NCBI GenBank assembly: GCA_016946835.1
Contig: JACVTC010000083.1
Location: 310,001-374,000 of the forward strand
Length of the DNA: 64,000 nucleotides
Direction of reading: 5' to 3'
Source: Neocallimastix lanati (nom. inval.)
Lineage: Eukaryota > Neocallimastigomycota > Neocallimastigomycetes > Neocallimastigales > Neocallimastigaceae
Of this stretch, positions 1 through 18,930 are shown one piece after another (the first letter of the stretch is position 1; every line of letters begins with the position of its first letter). The notes beneath the pieces are model-generated. The model saw nothing but the letters and a program-made list of their open reading frames with translations, made no database searches and had not been told where the DNA came from. Both the position numbers and the translations under genes were made by a program.

Positions 1-95
1 GCTTCATGACCACAACCTTCATGATTTACTTCGTCATAGTCATCTTTATTATTGGAATAAGTATTATAGTTATAGCTAACGGTACCTGTTAATTG

Positions 96-136
<41 letters not shown>

Positions 137-1208
137 GAAATTTTTTGTTAATAAATATGTTTTTATATTATAAAAACATTAAAATTCATTTTATTTTATT
201 TATATTTTTTATTTTATTTTTTTAACTACTTATTTAATTTTTATTTTAAATCTTTTTATTATTTAATTAAAATTATTATATTATATTATTTTTAATATTA
301 TTTTTCATAATTTACATTAATATATATATATTACCTGATGATGATAATAAAGAATCACTTTCAGTTGAATTTGATCCATTATGTACAATAATATTTGTTT
401 TAGAAGTATATTCTAAACATATTTTAATCAGAAATTAAAGATATTGTAATTAATATATATATATATATAAATTATTTATGAATTATATAAAAAATATATA
501 TATTAAATATTTTTATCATTTCAGTTATATTTCTATATGATTTTCTTATTTACCATTATGTTCATTATGGATATGATTTTTATTTTGATTTTTGAAGAAT
601 TCCTTTAATAAAAGTTGAATACCATGAGCTACAATAATACCAGTTACAGCAAAAACACCAGAAAAAGCATCATAATTTTCTCTAAAGAATTCTGGTGCAT
701 CATCACCAGATAACATTTTATCTGCCGGAGATAACATATGAACAAAAGCAACAGTTACAATTACTCCCGTACCAAACATCTTTAATGAATTAAATAATGG
801 ACTTTTAACAGAGAAAAAACTCCTTTAAAATTTTTTAAAAATAATTATATAAAAAAAATTTTTTTTTTTTTAAGAAATTAATATTAAATTATAACATATA
901 TTAATTTTATTAAAGTATTTATATTTTTATTAATAAATTAAAACAAAAAATAATAGTAACAATACATACTTATTCTTTAAAAGTATAGGTAAAATTGTAC
1001 CAATTCCTGAAGACAGTATAATAAATATTAAACCATAAATATGAAAAAGTACTCCATATTTTGGATTTGATGCAGTACCATCTTTTTATTTTATTTTAGG
1101 TTTTTAATTTTTTTTATATACATATTTTAAAATTTAACATTTAAATAATTAATTTTAGTAAGTTATATTTAATGTTTAATTAATATTAAAATATAAAAAT
1201 CTATTTAT

Positions 1209-1248
<40 letters not shown>

Positions 1249-1459
1249 TTTAAAAACTTTTATGCCGTTATTTCTATTTCAATTTTACTTTTTTTTATTT
1301 GATTTTGTTTTCTACTTATTATTATTTTTTTTTTTGTTTCTTAAAATATAATATAAATTAATATTTACTTGTATCTCCTGTATTATCTTCGATTGGTTGG
1401 GTATAAATTAAAGGAATAATTGATAAAAATGATGCTAAGCTTAAAAATATTTTAAACAT
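1..1459 (-). CDS. ZIP-family zinc/iron permease, 3' part beyond the left edge
   Basis: Membrane importer of Zn2+ or Fe2+ of the ZIP (ZRT/IRT) family. Five exons are visible on the minus strand: 1369-1459, 970-1081, 554-819, 335-412 and 1-85; all introns are GT-AG and phases agree. Translation opens with a hydrophobic signal-like segment (MFKIFLSLASFLSIIPLIYT), then a TM helix (HIYGLIFIILSSGIGTILP), then the family hallmark GTGVIVTVAFVHMLSPADK with the conserved metal-site His, and a third helix (FSGVFAVTGIIVAHGIQLLL). These match ZIP TM1-TM3. The following loop is polar and His-bearing (NKNHIHNEH, then HEGCGHE at the edge), as expected of the cytosolic metal-sensing loop. TM4-8 with the signature HxxxH/HExxH helices lie outside the window. 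Start chosen at the first Met before the signal segment, in context gaaaATG. The substrate metal cannot be told from this half. Confidence 0.88.
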
Positions 1460-5233
<3,774 letters not shown>

Positions 5234-5503
5234 TTATTTGTTTAATTCTTTTAATAAATTATTAAGATATTGAGGATAGGATGGTGAATATTCATGTCTA
5301 TCTTCAATTAAATTGGCAAAGAAATTTTGTTTCAATAACTTTGTACTATTATCTTTGACAACATGAATGGCTGGATAACAATTATGTGTTAATATATGAT
5401 GACTTCTAATCTTTTTGATTAATTTATGTACGGTCTCTGAATAATCATTTTGTGGCTCAGATAATTCAACCTTGTTTTTTATTTTTTGTTTTATTTTATT
5501 TTA

Positions 5504-5539
<36 letters not shown>

Positions 5540-6680
5540 GATTTTGGTTGAATAAAGTTAATTAAATAATATAAATAGGATATATAAATAATATATAGGA
5601 TAAATAAATTAATAACATAAATAATTATATAGCAAATATTATAAAATAATAAAGATAAATATAATAATAATAGTAATAATAATAATAAAAACAAATAATT
5701 ATTTTATAATTTAATCCATTAATTTTAAACTTTTTAAATCATTTATAATTTTATTTTTAAAAAATAAAAACCAATTTTTTTTTTTTTTAAAAAAATAATA
5801 TCTGTGATAATATATAATAATATATAATAATAAATAGTAATAAAAGCATATAATAATATATAATAATATATAATAATACATTTTTATTGTATAAATATAT
5901 TATTATTATTATTAAATAAATAAATATATATATTACCTTTCCTGAAATGATAGCATCATAATTATTACCAAATAAAGATTGAAGTAATTCTGGATCTGAT
6001 TTTTTTGATATCCAAAGATAAATTTCTAAACCATTATCAATAAGATAGATACCTTTTCCTTCAATTCTATCACTACATAAATTTTGTGAATAAGGGAAGG
6101 TTACAGAATCTTTAACGTCTTTGATAGGTTGACCCACTTTAGAATTTAAATTATGAATAGAATAAAATCTTGGAATAATAATATTCATTACACTACTAAG
6201 TGATTTTGAATATAGTTGACTTAATAGATAGGATCTCATATCTGGTGTAACAGTTTTACTATTACGAAAAGCTTCCTAATAAATTTTAATAATCAAATAT
6301 ATATATCGTATCGTAGATAATATATATATTAATTTGATATATAATATATATATATATTTATATAATAATATTTTAATATTAATTTAAAAAATTTTATTAT
6401 GATTAAATATATATATATAATATAATATAGCGCAAAAATAAAAATAAAAATAAAATAAAATAAAAATAATTTTAGTTTAATTATTTATTTTTCATACATT
6501 ATTAAGTAATCCCAATGAAAAGAGTGGTAATAATCTTAATGACGTTGGTATCTTTAATAATTTATTCTCATCCTTGGAAAAGAATAGATTATATATTGAT
6601 TTAATGATATCAATACATGTATTTTCAATGTAATGACGTGCATATTCAGGTCCATTATAATAAGTATTATCAACCGCTAA

Positions 6681-6716
<36 letters not shown>

Positions 6717-8228
6717 TATAAAAATTTTTATTTAAAACAATAAAATAATTTCATTAATTTCATTTATTAGTTTTATTATAAAACTTTTTTTTTTTTTTTA
6801 ATTATTTTTTATTATTTTTTATTATTGTATATTATTTTATTATTTTTATTCTATTTTTTTTTTTTTATTTATTTTTTTATTTATTATTACTATTATTATA
6901 TTTAGTTTTTAAAATTACCTTTTTTGGCCAAGAAAGTACATAATGTACAAATATCTATATTTTCAATGATGGACGTTAAATTACTGGAGGTTGGGAAAGT
7001 CTGTGTAATAATTCGAACTTTCCTTTCACCTATATAATATAGTATAATATAATATAATAAAAAAAATAAATTAATAAATAAAATTATATAAAATTATTGG
7101 CTAGGAATATTCATTAGAAATTTTAAATTTTAATTAATTTATTCGAAATATTTAATTTATAAAATTAAGGTTGTATTTTTAATAAATCAATTTTTCAATT
7201 GTTAATTGATAATAAAAAAAAAGAAAAAAAAAAAAATTTTTTTTATTATAAATTTTATTCTATCATATATTACTTAACACTATGATTATATTGTGATAAA
7301 AAAATTTAAAAATTAAAAATAAAATTGAGAATAAAAAAATGATAATATAATTATATTGTACAGTTGAAATAATATATAGAAATAATTATTAAATAAATAA
7401 ATAAATAAATAAAAACTAAATATATAATTACCCTTATCATTAATATGAACCAAGATTAATTGAATGCTAACCATTGTATCTTTTATATTATCACTTACTT
7501 CTAATTCAAGGGCATAAGAATTTTCTGGATTTAATATTGGAATAGTATACCTATTGGCTGATAATGGTGTAATATTACCATGAGTCTTAACGATACTTAA
7601 TCCCTTGGAGAGATTAATATGTGCTAAAGCATTATGTCCAATTGATTTGGATAATACTTTTGTTAATTCATTATTTAATTTAATTACATCTCCTTTTATG
7701 GATGAATTAAAGTTTTCATAAACGTATAATGAACCACCTGTATCTCTACTTAATGATGCTTTTTTTAATAATAATAATAATTATAATAAAATAAATATAA
7801 ATATAAAAAAAATTTTATTATTTAATTTTTTTTTTCAAATATTTTCAAAATATTTTAAAGATAAATTTTAAATTATATAAATAATAATAATTGAATATTA
7901 AATATTAAATATAATATATTAAATATAATATATTATGAATTAAATCATTTAAAATAATTAAAATAATATAATGAAATGATAATAAGATTTAAATATAAAT
8001 ATTTAATAATTATAAATATAAATAAAATTATAATTATAATATTCCGTATATTAATAATAAAATATACCTAATGTAGCAATATCTATAAATTGATGTGGAA
8101 AGAGGAATAAATCTATACAAATCTTTTCTTGTACAAAATCTTTTACCAATTGAGTATAATATTTTTCTGATGGTTGGAATAAAGTTGTCTCCTATAACAA
8201 TATTAAATATATAAATAAAGACAATATA

Positions 8229-8269
<41 letters not shown>

Positions 8270-8910
8270 AATAATTATTATATACAATCCATTATATAAA
8301 CTATTTTATTATTATTTATTTTTTATTATTTATTTATTTTTTTTATTTTGGTTATACATATATATATATATATTTATTCGTAATTTTTATATTTAAATAT
8401 GATTTTTATTTGATTGATAATACAAACCTTTTCTTCATCTGGATTTCTATCTTTTAGGGCACCAAGTCCAATATCGGGTAATATGGATTGGAAAGCAATT
8501 ATCTTTCCTCCAATATTTTTCTTAAATATATATATAAATATATAAATAAAAAAAATAATATATATATAATAATATCAAAATGAAAAAATTTTATTTTAAT
8601 TTTTATGGTTATATATTTGAATATTAATATCATTAAAAATAATTATATATTATTATTATTATTATTATTATATTATTATTTAAAAAAAATATATATATAT
8701 ATTACAAGCATTTCATAACCAGCTTTTAATGCGGAACCAAATGCATTATTATTAACATAAGAGAATGAAAAGATTTTATTTAATTTCTTTAAGAATTCTT
8801 CAATTGCAACTTTATATTCTTTTAAATTAATAAATAAATCTGGTGAGGGTACAAAAATATCTTCTAAATCTGTTAATACTATCATGGATGGACATTCTGT
8901 TTTACTCTAT

Positions 8911-8949
<39 letters not shown>

Positions 8950-10428
8950 ATAGATAATAATATATATATATAAATTAATATTATATTTTATATAATATTT
9001 AATTTTTGATATATAAATGATATATTATTATTATTATTATTATATAATTTTTTTTTAAAAAAAAATTTTATTATTAATATTTTTTTATTATTATTCTGTT
9101 TTAATTTTTATTTTTATTTTAATTTAGTTTTTTTTTTTTTTTTAAAAAAAAATATATATATATAAATAAATATATATTATTTATATTATTCTATCCTCTA
9201 AATATGAATATAATAGTAATAATAATAGTAATAATAATAATAAAAATAAAAATAAAAAAAAATAAAAAATAAAGAAAAAAAAAACTTACATCAAATTTAA
9301 AGAAATGAACATTAGAATCAACTGTAATAAATCCAACTTTAACTTTATCATTAGGATTTGGAATTTTATTCATAGCATTTAAAATAGTATGAGCCACCGT
9401 ATAAACCATACCTGATTGAATAGAAATGTAAGAAACATCAAGAATAAAGAGATAAACAGAACTGGTAAGATCCTCTGGGGCCATTGGAAAAACATAGTCA
9501 ACCACTGGATTTACTAATTCGGGACGTTTCATTCCTTTCTTACCGCTCCATTTATAAAAGGATGGAAGAGGATTGATTTGATTACAAATATTACAACGAT
9601 AACGCGAATTATCATCCATAAAGGTTACAAATGGATTAATGTAGGCACGACAAAAACTACAGATAGCTAAATTTTCAGGATTAACTACGGGAATAGGAGC
9701 ATCACCTTCATGAAGATTACGATAAGGTGAAAGTAGAATACTAAAAGGTATTTTTAATTTCTTTGCCATGGATTTCGAGTATGGGACCACGTTCAAAGAG
9801 CTAGAAATATAGGAATAAGTAGCATTATAGGAACGAATTACCGTACCCTTGGGTAATTTTGGGAGAATATGATAATCAAATTGAGAAATATTTAGCTTTT
9901 CATTGAAGAGATTAGTAAATTTAGGAAGCTTATTTTTTGAATAGAATGATAAATTTTCGGTTTCAAAGATAGGCATGGCTGAGGGACTACAATAAAAGAG
10001 ACCAGAAGGTAAATTTTCATTCTTTTCACCTTTCACATTAGTGAAATCCTCTTCACCCGGTATAATATAATTGGAAGTATTACGTTTAATAGGTTTAAAA
10101 TCATTAATCAAAGTCATGGATTTTGATTCTATTAATGATTTACCTTCATCATCTGAATTAATAGTATTATCTCTATAGAAAAGAGTTGAATTAGAATAGA
10201 ACATATTGCCCTGAGGGGGTCCTAAATTGGACTTATTATTTATTAAATGATCATTAGTAGTTACACCGTTAATAATATTAGCATTTGGAGGATACATCGG
10301 ATTCGTTATTTTATTCATATTGGGTGGTGAATTTGGTTCTGAATATGAATTTATATTTTTAATAAGTGGAAGATTAGAGACTGTTAAATTATTATTAATA
10401 TTACTATTTTTATCGTTATTATTATTAT

Positions 10429-10460
<32 letters not shown>

Positions 10461-12512
10461 GATGCAGAATTATTAGAATTATGATTGGTTTGAATATTCG
10501 TAGAATTTTGTGATGTTTGAATTTGATCTCTTTTAAATATTGGAGCAGATGTATAAATATTGGTAAAAGTATTAAGAGATGAAGGCGAACCAGTCTCAGA
10601 TTGCAATTTAGAATTCCTATTCTGATGATTTATTTGGGATGTGACAGTATTCACTGGTTTAGTTAATGACGAGGATGAATAAATTGGAGTTGGTGAGCAA
10701 CTTTGACTTCTTTCAATAGGTACTTTACTTAATTGAATTTGATTATTATTTAGTGGATTGGAATTAACAGAGGAATGAACAAAAGACATCATATTCATTT
10801 TATTACTAATAGGAGAGGATGAAAAAGGAGGTGAAAGTTTTTCATTTATAGTATTAATGTTAATGTTTGAAATATTAAGAGAGGGCACATCCATTTTAAG
10901 ATCAACGGAGGATTCAGAATTTACAGAGGTATTTGTTTGACTATTTGGAGTATATAGGAGTGTATTTGCATTAATGGATGAATCATGACTTGCTTTAACA
11001 GGAGTTTGAATTCCAGTAGAATTCATCAAGGATGAACTAACAGAAGGTGAAGCCGTAGAAGAATACGAAATTTTTGATGAACTTACACTGTCCTGTGAAG
11101 TAGGTGATAAATTATTGGTATTAATTGTATTAATTGGTCTTACCATTTGTGAAGAATTCACTAAATTGACCTTTCCTGTTTCTATTGCAGATGACATGCT
11201 ATTTTGATCAGTACTATTTCTATTAAATGGAGAAATTTTAAGATTACCAGAATTAGGAACAAATGGTTTTACAGGTTGACGATTCATAGGTCTATTCATA
11301 GGAGGTAATATTTTTGCCCCTTGCATATTAAGTGGTGGTTGCATTGGCGTTTGCATTGGCATTGGAATTGGTCTATTTTGGTTAATAATCATAAATTGTG
11401 GTGGTGGAGGTCTATTAAATATTATATTTGGATTTGGTATTGAACTTGTTACAGGATTTGGACGAATACTTGGATTTGATACTGAATTGAGATTTTGATT
11501 TTGATTTGTATTCGGGCGAATATTAAAATTTAGATTAGAATTTGGATTGAGATTCGGACGAATATTTTGATTTTGATTAAGGTTCATATTTTGATTAATA
11601 TTAACATTTTTACCTAATGGTGATGAAACACGACTTGAACCTGCACTTGATGGTTGACTATTTGGACTTACTGTATTACTTAATGGGGAGGGTGCAGAAG
11701 TTGGACTAGAATAGTTTGATGAGTATGTTTTTCCCAACGGTGACATAATTCTAGCATTATTATTTAATTTATTAAATGGCACATTTAAATTCGATGTATT
11801 TATATTAAAATTTGAATTCAAATTAGTTAAATCGGATATACTGTTATGACGTTTTTCCAATTGAGAGACTACTGGTGAACTTCCAACTCCATTAAAACTT
11901 GCATTACTTGATGAACTAAATCTTTTATTTTCAACAATAGGTGTATTATTGGAACTCAAATTAACATTTCCACTTGCATTACTTGCTGTACTTAATCTTC
12001 TATTATCAACGATAGTTGTATTATTAGTACTCAAATTAACATTGACATTGCCTTTATTATTATTATTAATATTTGATGTTTGAATGGGGTTTGTACTGGT
12101 TGTACTGCCGTTTATATTTAAATTTGTCTTAGAATGGTTTATGTAATTTAAATTATTAATATTACTATTATTATTTGTATTTATTGAATTTCCTGGCATA
12201 TTTGACGTTGCTAATTTTGATTGAGATTGATTTTGATATAAATTATTTTTATTATTACTTATAATGTTATTTAATCCTGTATTATTTTTTATATTTTCCA
12301 AATTATTGCGTAAAAAAACAATTTCTTATAAAATATAAAATAAATAAAATATATATTTATAAATATATTTATATAATACAATATATATATAATCAATTTA
12401 TGTATATATCAATAAATATTTATTAAAATTATATATACATACGATTGCTGTCCTGATTTGTTGTAATAGATTTCGAATTTATTAAATTATTTAAATTTTC
12501 ATTCTTTGACAT
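5234..12512 (-). CDS. SEC24: COPII coat cargo-binding subunit Sec24
   Basis: Cargo adaptor of the COPII inner coat, acting with Sec23 at ER exit sites. Ten exons: 12443-12512, 9290-12324, 8706-8906, 8428-8520, 8068-8191, 7432-7758, 6919-7029, 6498-6676, 5937-6275 and 5234-5470. They total 4716 nt (1571 aa) with matching phases. Residues 1 to about 820 are Asn/Ser/Pro-rich and disordered, longer than usual. Near residues 910-936 is the Sec23/Sec24 zinc finger (CSFC, 18 residues, CNIC), then the trunk (SSVYLFILDVSY; MIVLTDLEDIFVPSP), beta-sandwich (TGGSLYVYENF), helical domain (GPEYARHYIENTCIDIIKS) and gelsolin-like domain (IYLIDNGLEIYLWISKKSDP), ending in HEYSPSYPQYL, typical of Sec24 rather than Sec23. 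Start: ATG at 12512 in a four-A context; exon 1 supplies MSKNENLNN. An (AAT)n array lies about 145 bp upstream. Assignment to Sec24 is firm; paralogue class is not resolved. Confidence 0.96.
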
Positions 12513-12656
12513 AGTATTTTATATACTTTATTTATAAATATATATATATATATAATAATAATAATAAATAAATAAATAGTTGCTTATTGTTATTTTTCTT
12601 ATTTTTTTCTATAATTTTTTGTTCTTTTGTTGATATTAAATATTAAAATAAATAGC

Positions 12657-12713
<57 letters not shown>

Positions 12714-13371
12714 TATAAAATTATTATTTGAATTAATTCTCACTTTTATTATTAATTATTTATTTTATTATTATTATTTAGTTATGCATATTATCGCGCT
12801 TATTAAAATAATATTAATTTAATATACATGGAATAATTAATTCAATTCTTTAAAAAAAAAAAAATAATAAAAAAAAATAACAATATTATATTAAATTGCA
12901 TGAATTAAATTTCTATTATTTAAATTTATTTACTTTAATATTATTTATTTAAAACAATAAATGAAAATAAGGATTCATTAATTTGTAATACATTTTATAA
13001 AAACCATTTTCTTGAATTGAAATATCAAAAAAAAATAATAATAAAAGTACCTTTAAATATTTAATCATAATATATATATCAGCCGAATCTATATATTTAT
13101 ATTATAAAATTTATTATTTTATTGATTCTTTCCTATAATTAATTGATATATAATTATATATATATATATATTTATATATTCATATATTTTATGTTATTAA
13201 AAAAAGTTATAATATTACTTCTTTAAATAAAAATAAAAAATAAAATAGAATAAAAAAATATAATGACATATATAAAATCTTTGTACTAAATTTTTACCAT
13301 ATTATTAAATCAATAATAATATTTAAAATAAGTTTTATTTAATAAAAAAAAAAAAAAAAAAAAAAGGTATG

Positions 13372-13411
<40 letters not shown>

Positions 13412-14499
13412 AAATTTAAATTCATAATTTATATAAATATATAATTTTAAATATAAATTTATACACACTCAATTTAATTATAATACAAAATAAAATTTAT
13501 ATATATTAATGTTTTATTAATATATTACAATTATTAAATTTTATTTTATTTTAGAAAAAAAAAAGTTACATTTATTGTAATATAATATAATATACAAAAT
13601 AGAAAATACAATAAATATATATATTGATCTAAATACAAACTATATATAATATAAAATTATTTGAAATTTGTTTTCTTAAAAAAATTGGCAAGATTTAATC
13701 AGTTTAGAAAATAGTTTGTTGAATAATCCTAATCCCTAGATTATTACTATTTACTCTTTAGTTATGAGTTATTAAATATTTATTATTTACGACCATTTCA
13801 TAAAACTATTAATAAAAATATATATTCATATTTCAAACATTTAAAATTAACAAATTTTTAAATCTTTAAAAATTTATTATATAATATTATTATATCTTAA
13901 TATTGCTTTTTTTTATAATTACTATGATTTTAGTATTTTTAATAATGATTGAAATAAAAAGACGTTTCAATAATTTTATCAACATTATTATTATTATTAT
14001 TTTTTATTTATTTCTTCGTTTATTTTATTATTTATTAAATATTATAATAATAATAATAATAAATAAATAAAGTTATTAGGTAAATAATCAAAGTAAATTT
14101 TGTAAAGCATATGTTATTTTACTTAAATATAATAATATAATTTTAGGTTAATACTACATGTAATATAATTAATGTACTTTTCTATTTAATTAAAATAAAA
14201 TTTTTAAAATCTACACATACAAATTTATAAATTAAGGGGTATATAGTTGTTTATTAGCCACAGCAACTTTTGAAAATTAAGGGAGTTCTATATATATTAA
14301 TATATGATATTAATAAAAATTAAAATATAAATATAAATAAAATATTCTTTATGAATAAAATATTCAAATCTTTTATTTTTAAAAAATATTTTATTTATAT
14401 ATTTAAATATTCTTAAAAAATAAATATTTAAATAAAAGTTTTAGGAAATCACTTTATAATAAATATATATATTATTATATTTTTCTTCATTATTGAATA

Positions 14500-14535
<36 letters not shown>

Positions 14536-15816
14536 AGTGTTTTTAAGAATATTTTATTTTTTATATACAAGAAAATAAAATATTTATTTATATATTTAAT
14601 TATTTATTATTTATTTTTATTATTTAAGTATAATAATTTATTATAAATTTATTGATATTTATTATTGGTATGAGGTAATAAATTAAAATGGTTGTGTTGC
14701 ATTTCGGAATGGTTCATTCAGATTGTGGTTTTATATGATATATTAAGTACTTAAATAAACCATTTATATAAGAGTGGCTTAAATTGTATTAAATAAAAAT
14801 TTTATTTAAATAAATAATATTTAAAAAAAATTTTTTTAAAACATTTTAATTTTAAAGACATATGTTATATTTATGTTTTTTATATAAAATGATTTGTTCT
14901 TTTCCTCTATTTGTTTCATTTATTACAATTTTTTGATTTTTTTTTTTTTTTTTTCCATTTTTTGATGGTTAAAAATAAAATATATTTAATTTTTTATGAT
15001 TTATTATTTATTTATTTAATTTAATTTTTTATCGTTAACTTTATTTAGTGTTTAGTTATTCAGTTCATTTTTTTTAAAAAGTAACAATTGTAAATAATGT
15101 GTTCATGAGAAAAATTTTTTGATACTTAAAAATTAACAAAACACATATATATTTATTTCTATTTTTATTTATTTATTCATTTAAAAAATTAAAAATTAGT
15201 TAAATTACTAATTAAAATTTTATTTATATGCCACGTTCTAAAACGTTTTATTTTTAATAATTTACACTATTTTTTTTTATTTCTAAATCTAATTTATTTA
15301 TATATATATTTATATATAATGATAAAAAAGATTAAAATATTTATAGCTTTAATTTACAACAATATGAACGTCACATTACGAAATTTGACTTTTCGAAAAT
15401 GTATATATTTATTTATTCACTTTATATTAAGATATCCTTATGTTACCTTTCTCTTTGATAAAACGATGCGAATATTATAATTATAATCCCTATTAAAATT
15501 CGTTAAAAGAATACTTAGGAATATATACATTTTGATCTATCTAAATTATTATTTATTATATATTACTTATTATTTATTATTAATAATTGTTATCTTTTAA
15601 AATTATTATTTCGTATTATTTCATATTATTTCATTTATTTATTATATAATATTATTTATTATTATTACTTGTTATTATTGTTATTTATGATTATTGTGAA
15701 TTATTGTTTTATTATTTACATATTAAATAAATTTATTTTGTAAATTTTATTTTTTAACATAAAAAAAAAATTACTTTTTTAATAAGTTAATACGTTTTTT
15801 TATGTTTGGATATTTT

Positions 15817-15873
<57 letters not shown>

Positions 15874-16569
15874 TTTTTTTAAAATATAAAAATTTAATAT
15901 TTATTTAATATTTATGTGTTTAACTTTATTATTTATTTCAATTATAATAGCTTTACTTATACTATCAATAAAAAGTAGCAATTGAGGTTAATGAGGTTGG
16001 TTTAAGTTAAATTATTTAAAAATATTCCTAATACGAAATATCTTTTTTGTTCATTCCATGGTAGTTATATACTCAACTTCAGCTATAGAGATTTATTTTC
16101 TCTTTAATAAAAGTTTATTTTCTGTCTTATTAATTAAATTATTTATCATTATATCATTTTATTTATTTATTATTTATTATTTATTATTTTTTATCCATTT
16201 TCTATTTTCTATTTTCTATTTTCCATTAATTATCTATTTCCTACTATTTATTATTTATTATCTACTATTTATTATTAATTATTTATTATTTTTTAATATC
16301 ACTGAATAAATTATTAAATATTATTTTTTACCATTACATTTTCTTTATAAAAAATTAATATAAATATATTTCATAATAAAATATATATATAAAAGTTTTA
16401 TTATGAGATATATTTATTTTTATTACAAAAATTTTATATATTAATAAATACTTTCTAAATTTATATATTTATAGTTACTATATAATTTTAAAATATTTGT
16501 TTTAATCTTTAAATATTTCATATTTAACATTTCTTTACATGTAAATTTTGCTAATATATTATATTTATT
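12513..16569. other. Intergenic with SEC24 5' flank; no intact gene
   Basis: The SEC24 upstream region, with an (AAT)n array at 12656-12713, passes into A+T-rich DNA. Poly(A) pairs at 13344-13404, poly(T) at 14500-14530 and 15819-15870. A slightly less A+T-rich patch at about 15360-15540 and a 16-codon ORF at 14688 have no recognisable family and are not called genes. Confidence 0.6.
12656..12713. repeat. (AAT)n microsatellite upstream of SEC24
   Basis: About 19 units of AAT starting roughly 145 bp 5' of the SEC24 start codon, inside its likely promoter or 5' UTR. Confidence 0.95.
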
Positions 16570-17881
16570 TTAATTAGCTAAATCCATAACATTTTTATGA
16601 TAATCAGTTTCCTCGAAAATATAGGCACCTTTCTTGAGTAAATATTTTATAAAATCTCTATCTTACCATATTTACAAGCTAACAAATATGTAGACCAGTC
16701 ATGCTTCCTTTTTACATAGATATTATTTCTATATTTAATTAATAATTCTATATTTTCTTTATCTGTTAAATTGATTTCGGAACCATTATTGATTAAGTAG
16801 ATATTCAATATTTCTTCATTTAAAACAAATAAAATTAATCAAATGACTTTTACCATTATTACTTATTATATTAGAAATTGTTCCATTTTCTAATAATAAC
16901 TTGATAGGTTCTAAATCTTTATTATTTTGACAAGTATATACTAAAGCTATTTTTCCATTATAATTTTTTTCTATCAATTTCAAATATAAACACTATTTTT
17001 ACAAGCATATACTAAGGCTGTTTTTCCATTATTATTATTTTTATCAATTTCAACTCTCTAAATATTTATTAAGAATTTAATGAAGTTTATATTATAATCT
17101 CCATTAATAATGATATTCTATCATAAATATTTATTAAGATCTAAAACTATTTCACTAAATATAATATATTTTAATAAATATATTTTATTACTATTTATAA
17201 TATAATTTATAATATTATAAATATCAACTCTACTATTTTTTAATAAGTTAAATCTGTATTCGATTAATTTAGTTCTTCATCTGTTTTTTTATCTTTCAAT
17301 TCTTGAATCAATTGAGTTTCTGTAGCATTTTTATGCATATTACACTTATAAATACCATAATTAGTATTAAACATTTTTTTCATCAATAAATCCATAATAT
17401 TTCATTATTTTGCTATGAATATATTTCTTGAAGGTTGGTCTTCACTTTTTCATATAATTCATTCATTCATAAATTCATAGGCATCATTATATCTTTGATA
17501 GAGCTTATTTTCATTGAAATAATTTTTAGACTATTCATTGAATTTATTCCAAAATATAGGCATAACGTTAAAATCCTTATAATATCATGGTTAATTTTTA
17601 TTCAATCACAAAATAATTATAATGTTTGTAAAAATCTTTTAAAAAATCAATAAATCTGTTTTTAACTTTATTAACTCCATCAACTCCTAAATAAGTATCA
17701 GGTGTATTAATATTTAGAATATTTAATTGATTGACTTAATTGAAAACTTGTCTGAAAATATTATTATAATGAAGTCTTTGAGGAATAGAAATAGCATTTT
17801 TATTAATAAATTGATAAATAATATCTTTTGTAACTGCTTTTATAGAATCTGAAAATACTTCATATAGAACAATTTTTATGA

Positions 17882-17883
<2 letters not shown>
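16570..17883 (-). pseudogene. Decayed long-N-terminus ankyrin-repeat gene
   Basis: Read on the minus strand, the segment gives protein-like text in all three frames with interruptions by stops and frame changes. The 5' part (about 17300-17880) reads as a long non-repeat domain: YEVFSDSIKAVTKDIIYQF, NTPDTYLGVDGVNKVKNRF, FIDFLKDFYKHYNYF, KNATETQLIQELK. The 3' part (16570-17100) is ankyrin-like: NNNGKTALVYACKNS, NYNGKIALVYTCQNN, DLEPIKLLLENGT, DWSTYLLACKYGKIE, DFIKYLLKKGAYIFEE, ending MDLAN-stop at 16570. The pattern NG(K/D)TAL-YAC(K/Q)N(G/N) with IKLLLENG is a standard ankyrin helix pair. At least six stops or frame changes prevent translation, so it is dead. Very large ankyrin families are typical of gut fungi (established for the group; membership here is inferred). 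There are no flanking repeats suggesting recent transposition, and the poly(T) run at 17884-17924 abuts its 5' end. Confidence 0.75.
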
Positions 17884-17929
<46 letters not shown>

Positions 17930-18888
17930 ATAATTTTATTATTATTTATTCATTACATATTATCACTATTTATTATTTACTATTTACTATTTATTATTTA
18001 TTATTATCATTATTATTTTTAATTAAATAATTAGGTCGCCAAAATGCATTACAAAATTTTTAAATTTATTATATCTATACTCTTAACATAATATAAGTTC
18101 TAAAGTTTAATTGGTAATAAATAAAGTAAATAATATTCATCAATATATTTTATTAATGTTTATTAAAATAAAAATAAAAAAAAATTGGTAAAAAGAACTT
18201 TAGCAAGAAGCCGAAAATAATTATAACAAGAAATACACTGATTTTTATATTTTTAAACCATTTAATATCAAAAATTTAAGAAAATAATAATATATATTTA
18301 TATAATAAATATTAAAATTATAATATTATCATTATGAATAATTATGAATATTAAAATATAAAATAAAAATCTAATAAACGTTAATTTGTTTTATTTATTT
18401 TGACTTACATAAGAAGGTATGTTATATATATATCGTTTCAGTAAAGGTGATCTTTAATTTTTTTTTTTTTTTTTTTAGTAGCAACTATTTTTTCAATTAC
18501 TACATTTTTTTCCAATCTGGAAAATGTAAAAATTTAGATATTTATGTTTTAAATCAGATTTAAATCAGATTCCGATTATAACTTTTTAATACCTTCACAT
18601 ATATATAATTATATTAATTATTTGAAAGTATTTATAATACATCTATTTTCATATTTGAAATATTCATTCAATTCTTTTTATCGTTTAAAACTAAAATTAA
18701 TAAAATTAATAAAATAATATTTTAATAATTTAATTTATTCCTGTCCAAGAATGTTTTTATAAATATATAATTCATATTTATTTATCTCATTAATGATATT
18801 TATTTTGAAATATTTTTATTGGAATTTATATTTTATTATTATTTATTATATTATTATTATTATTATTTATTATTATTTTATTTTATCT

Positions 18889-18930
<42 letters not shown>

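Noticed and set aside
17435-17653. 72-codon plus-strand ORF
   Set aside because: It is antisense to the ankyrin pseudogene, whose minus-strand reading is far more protein-like.
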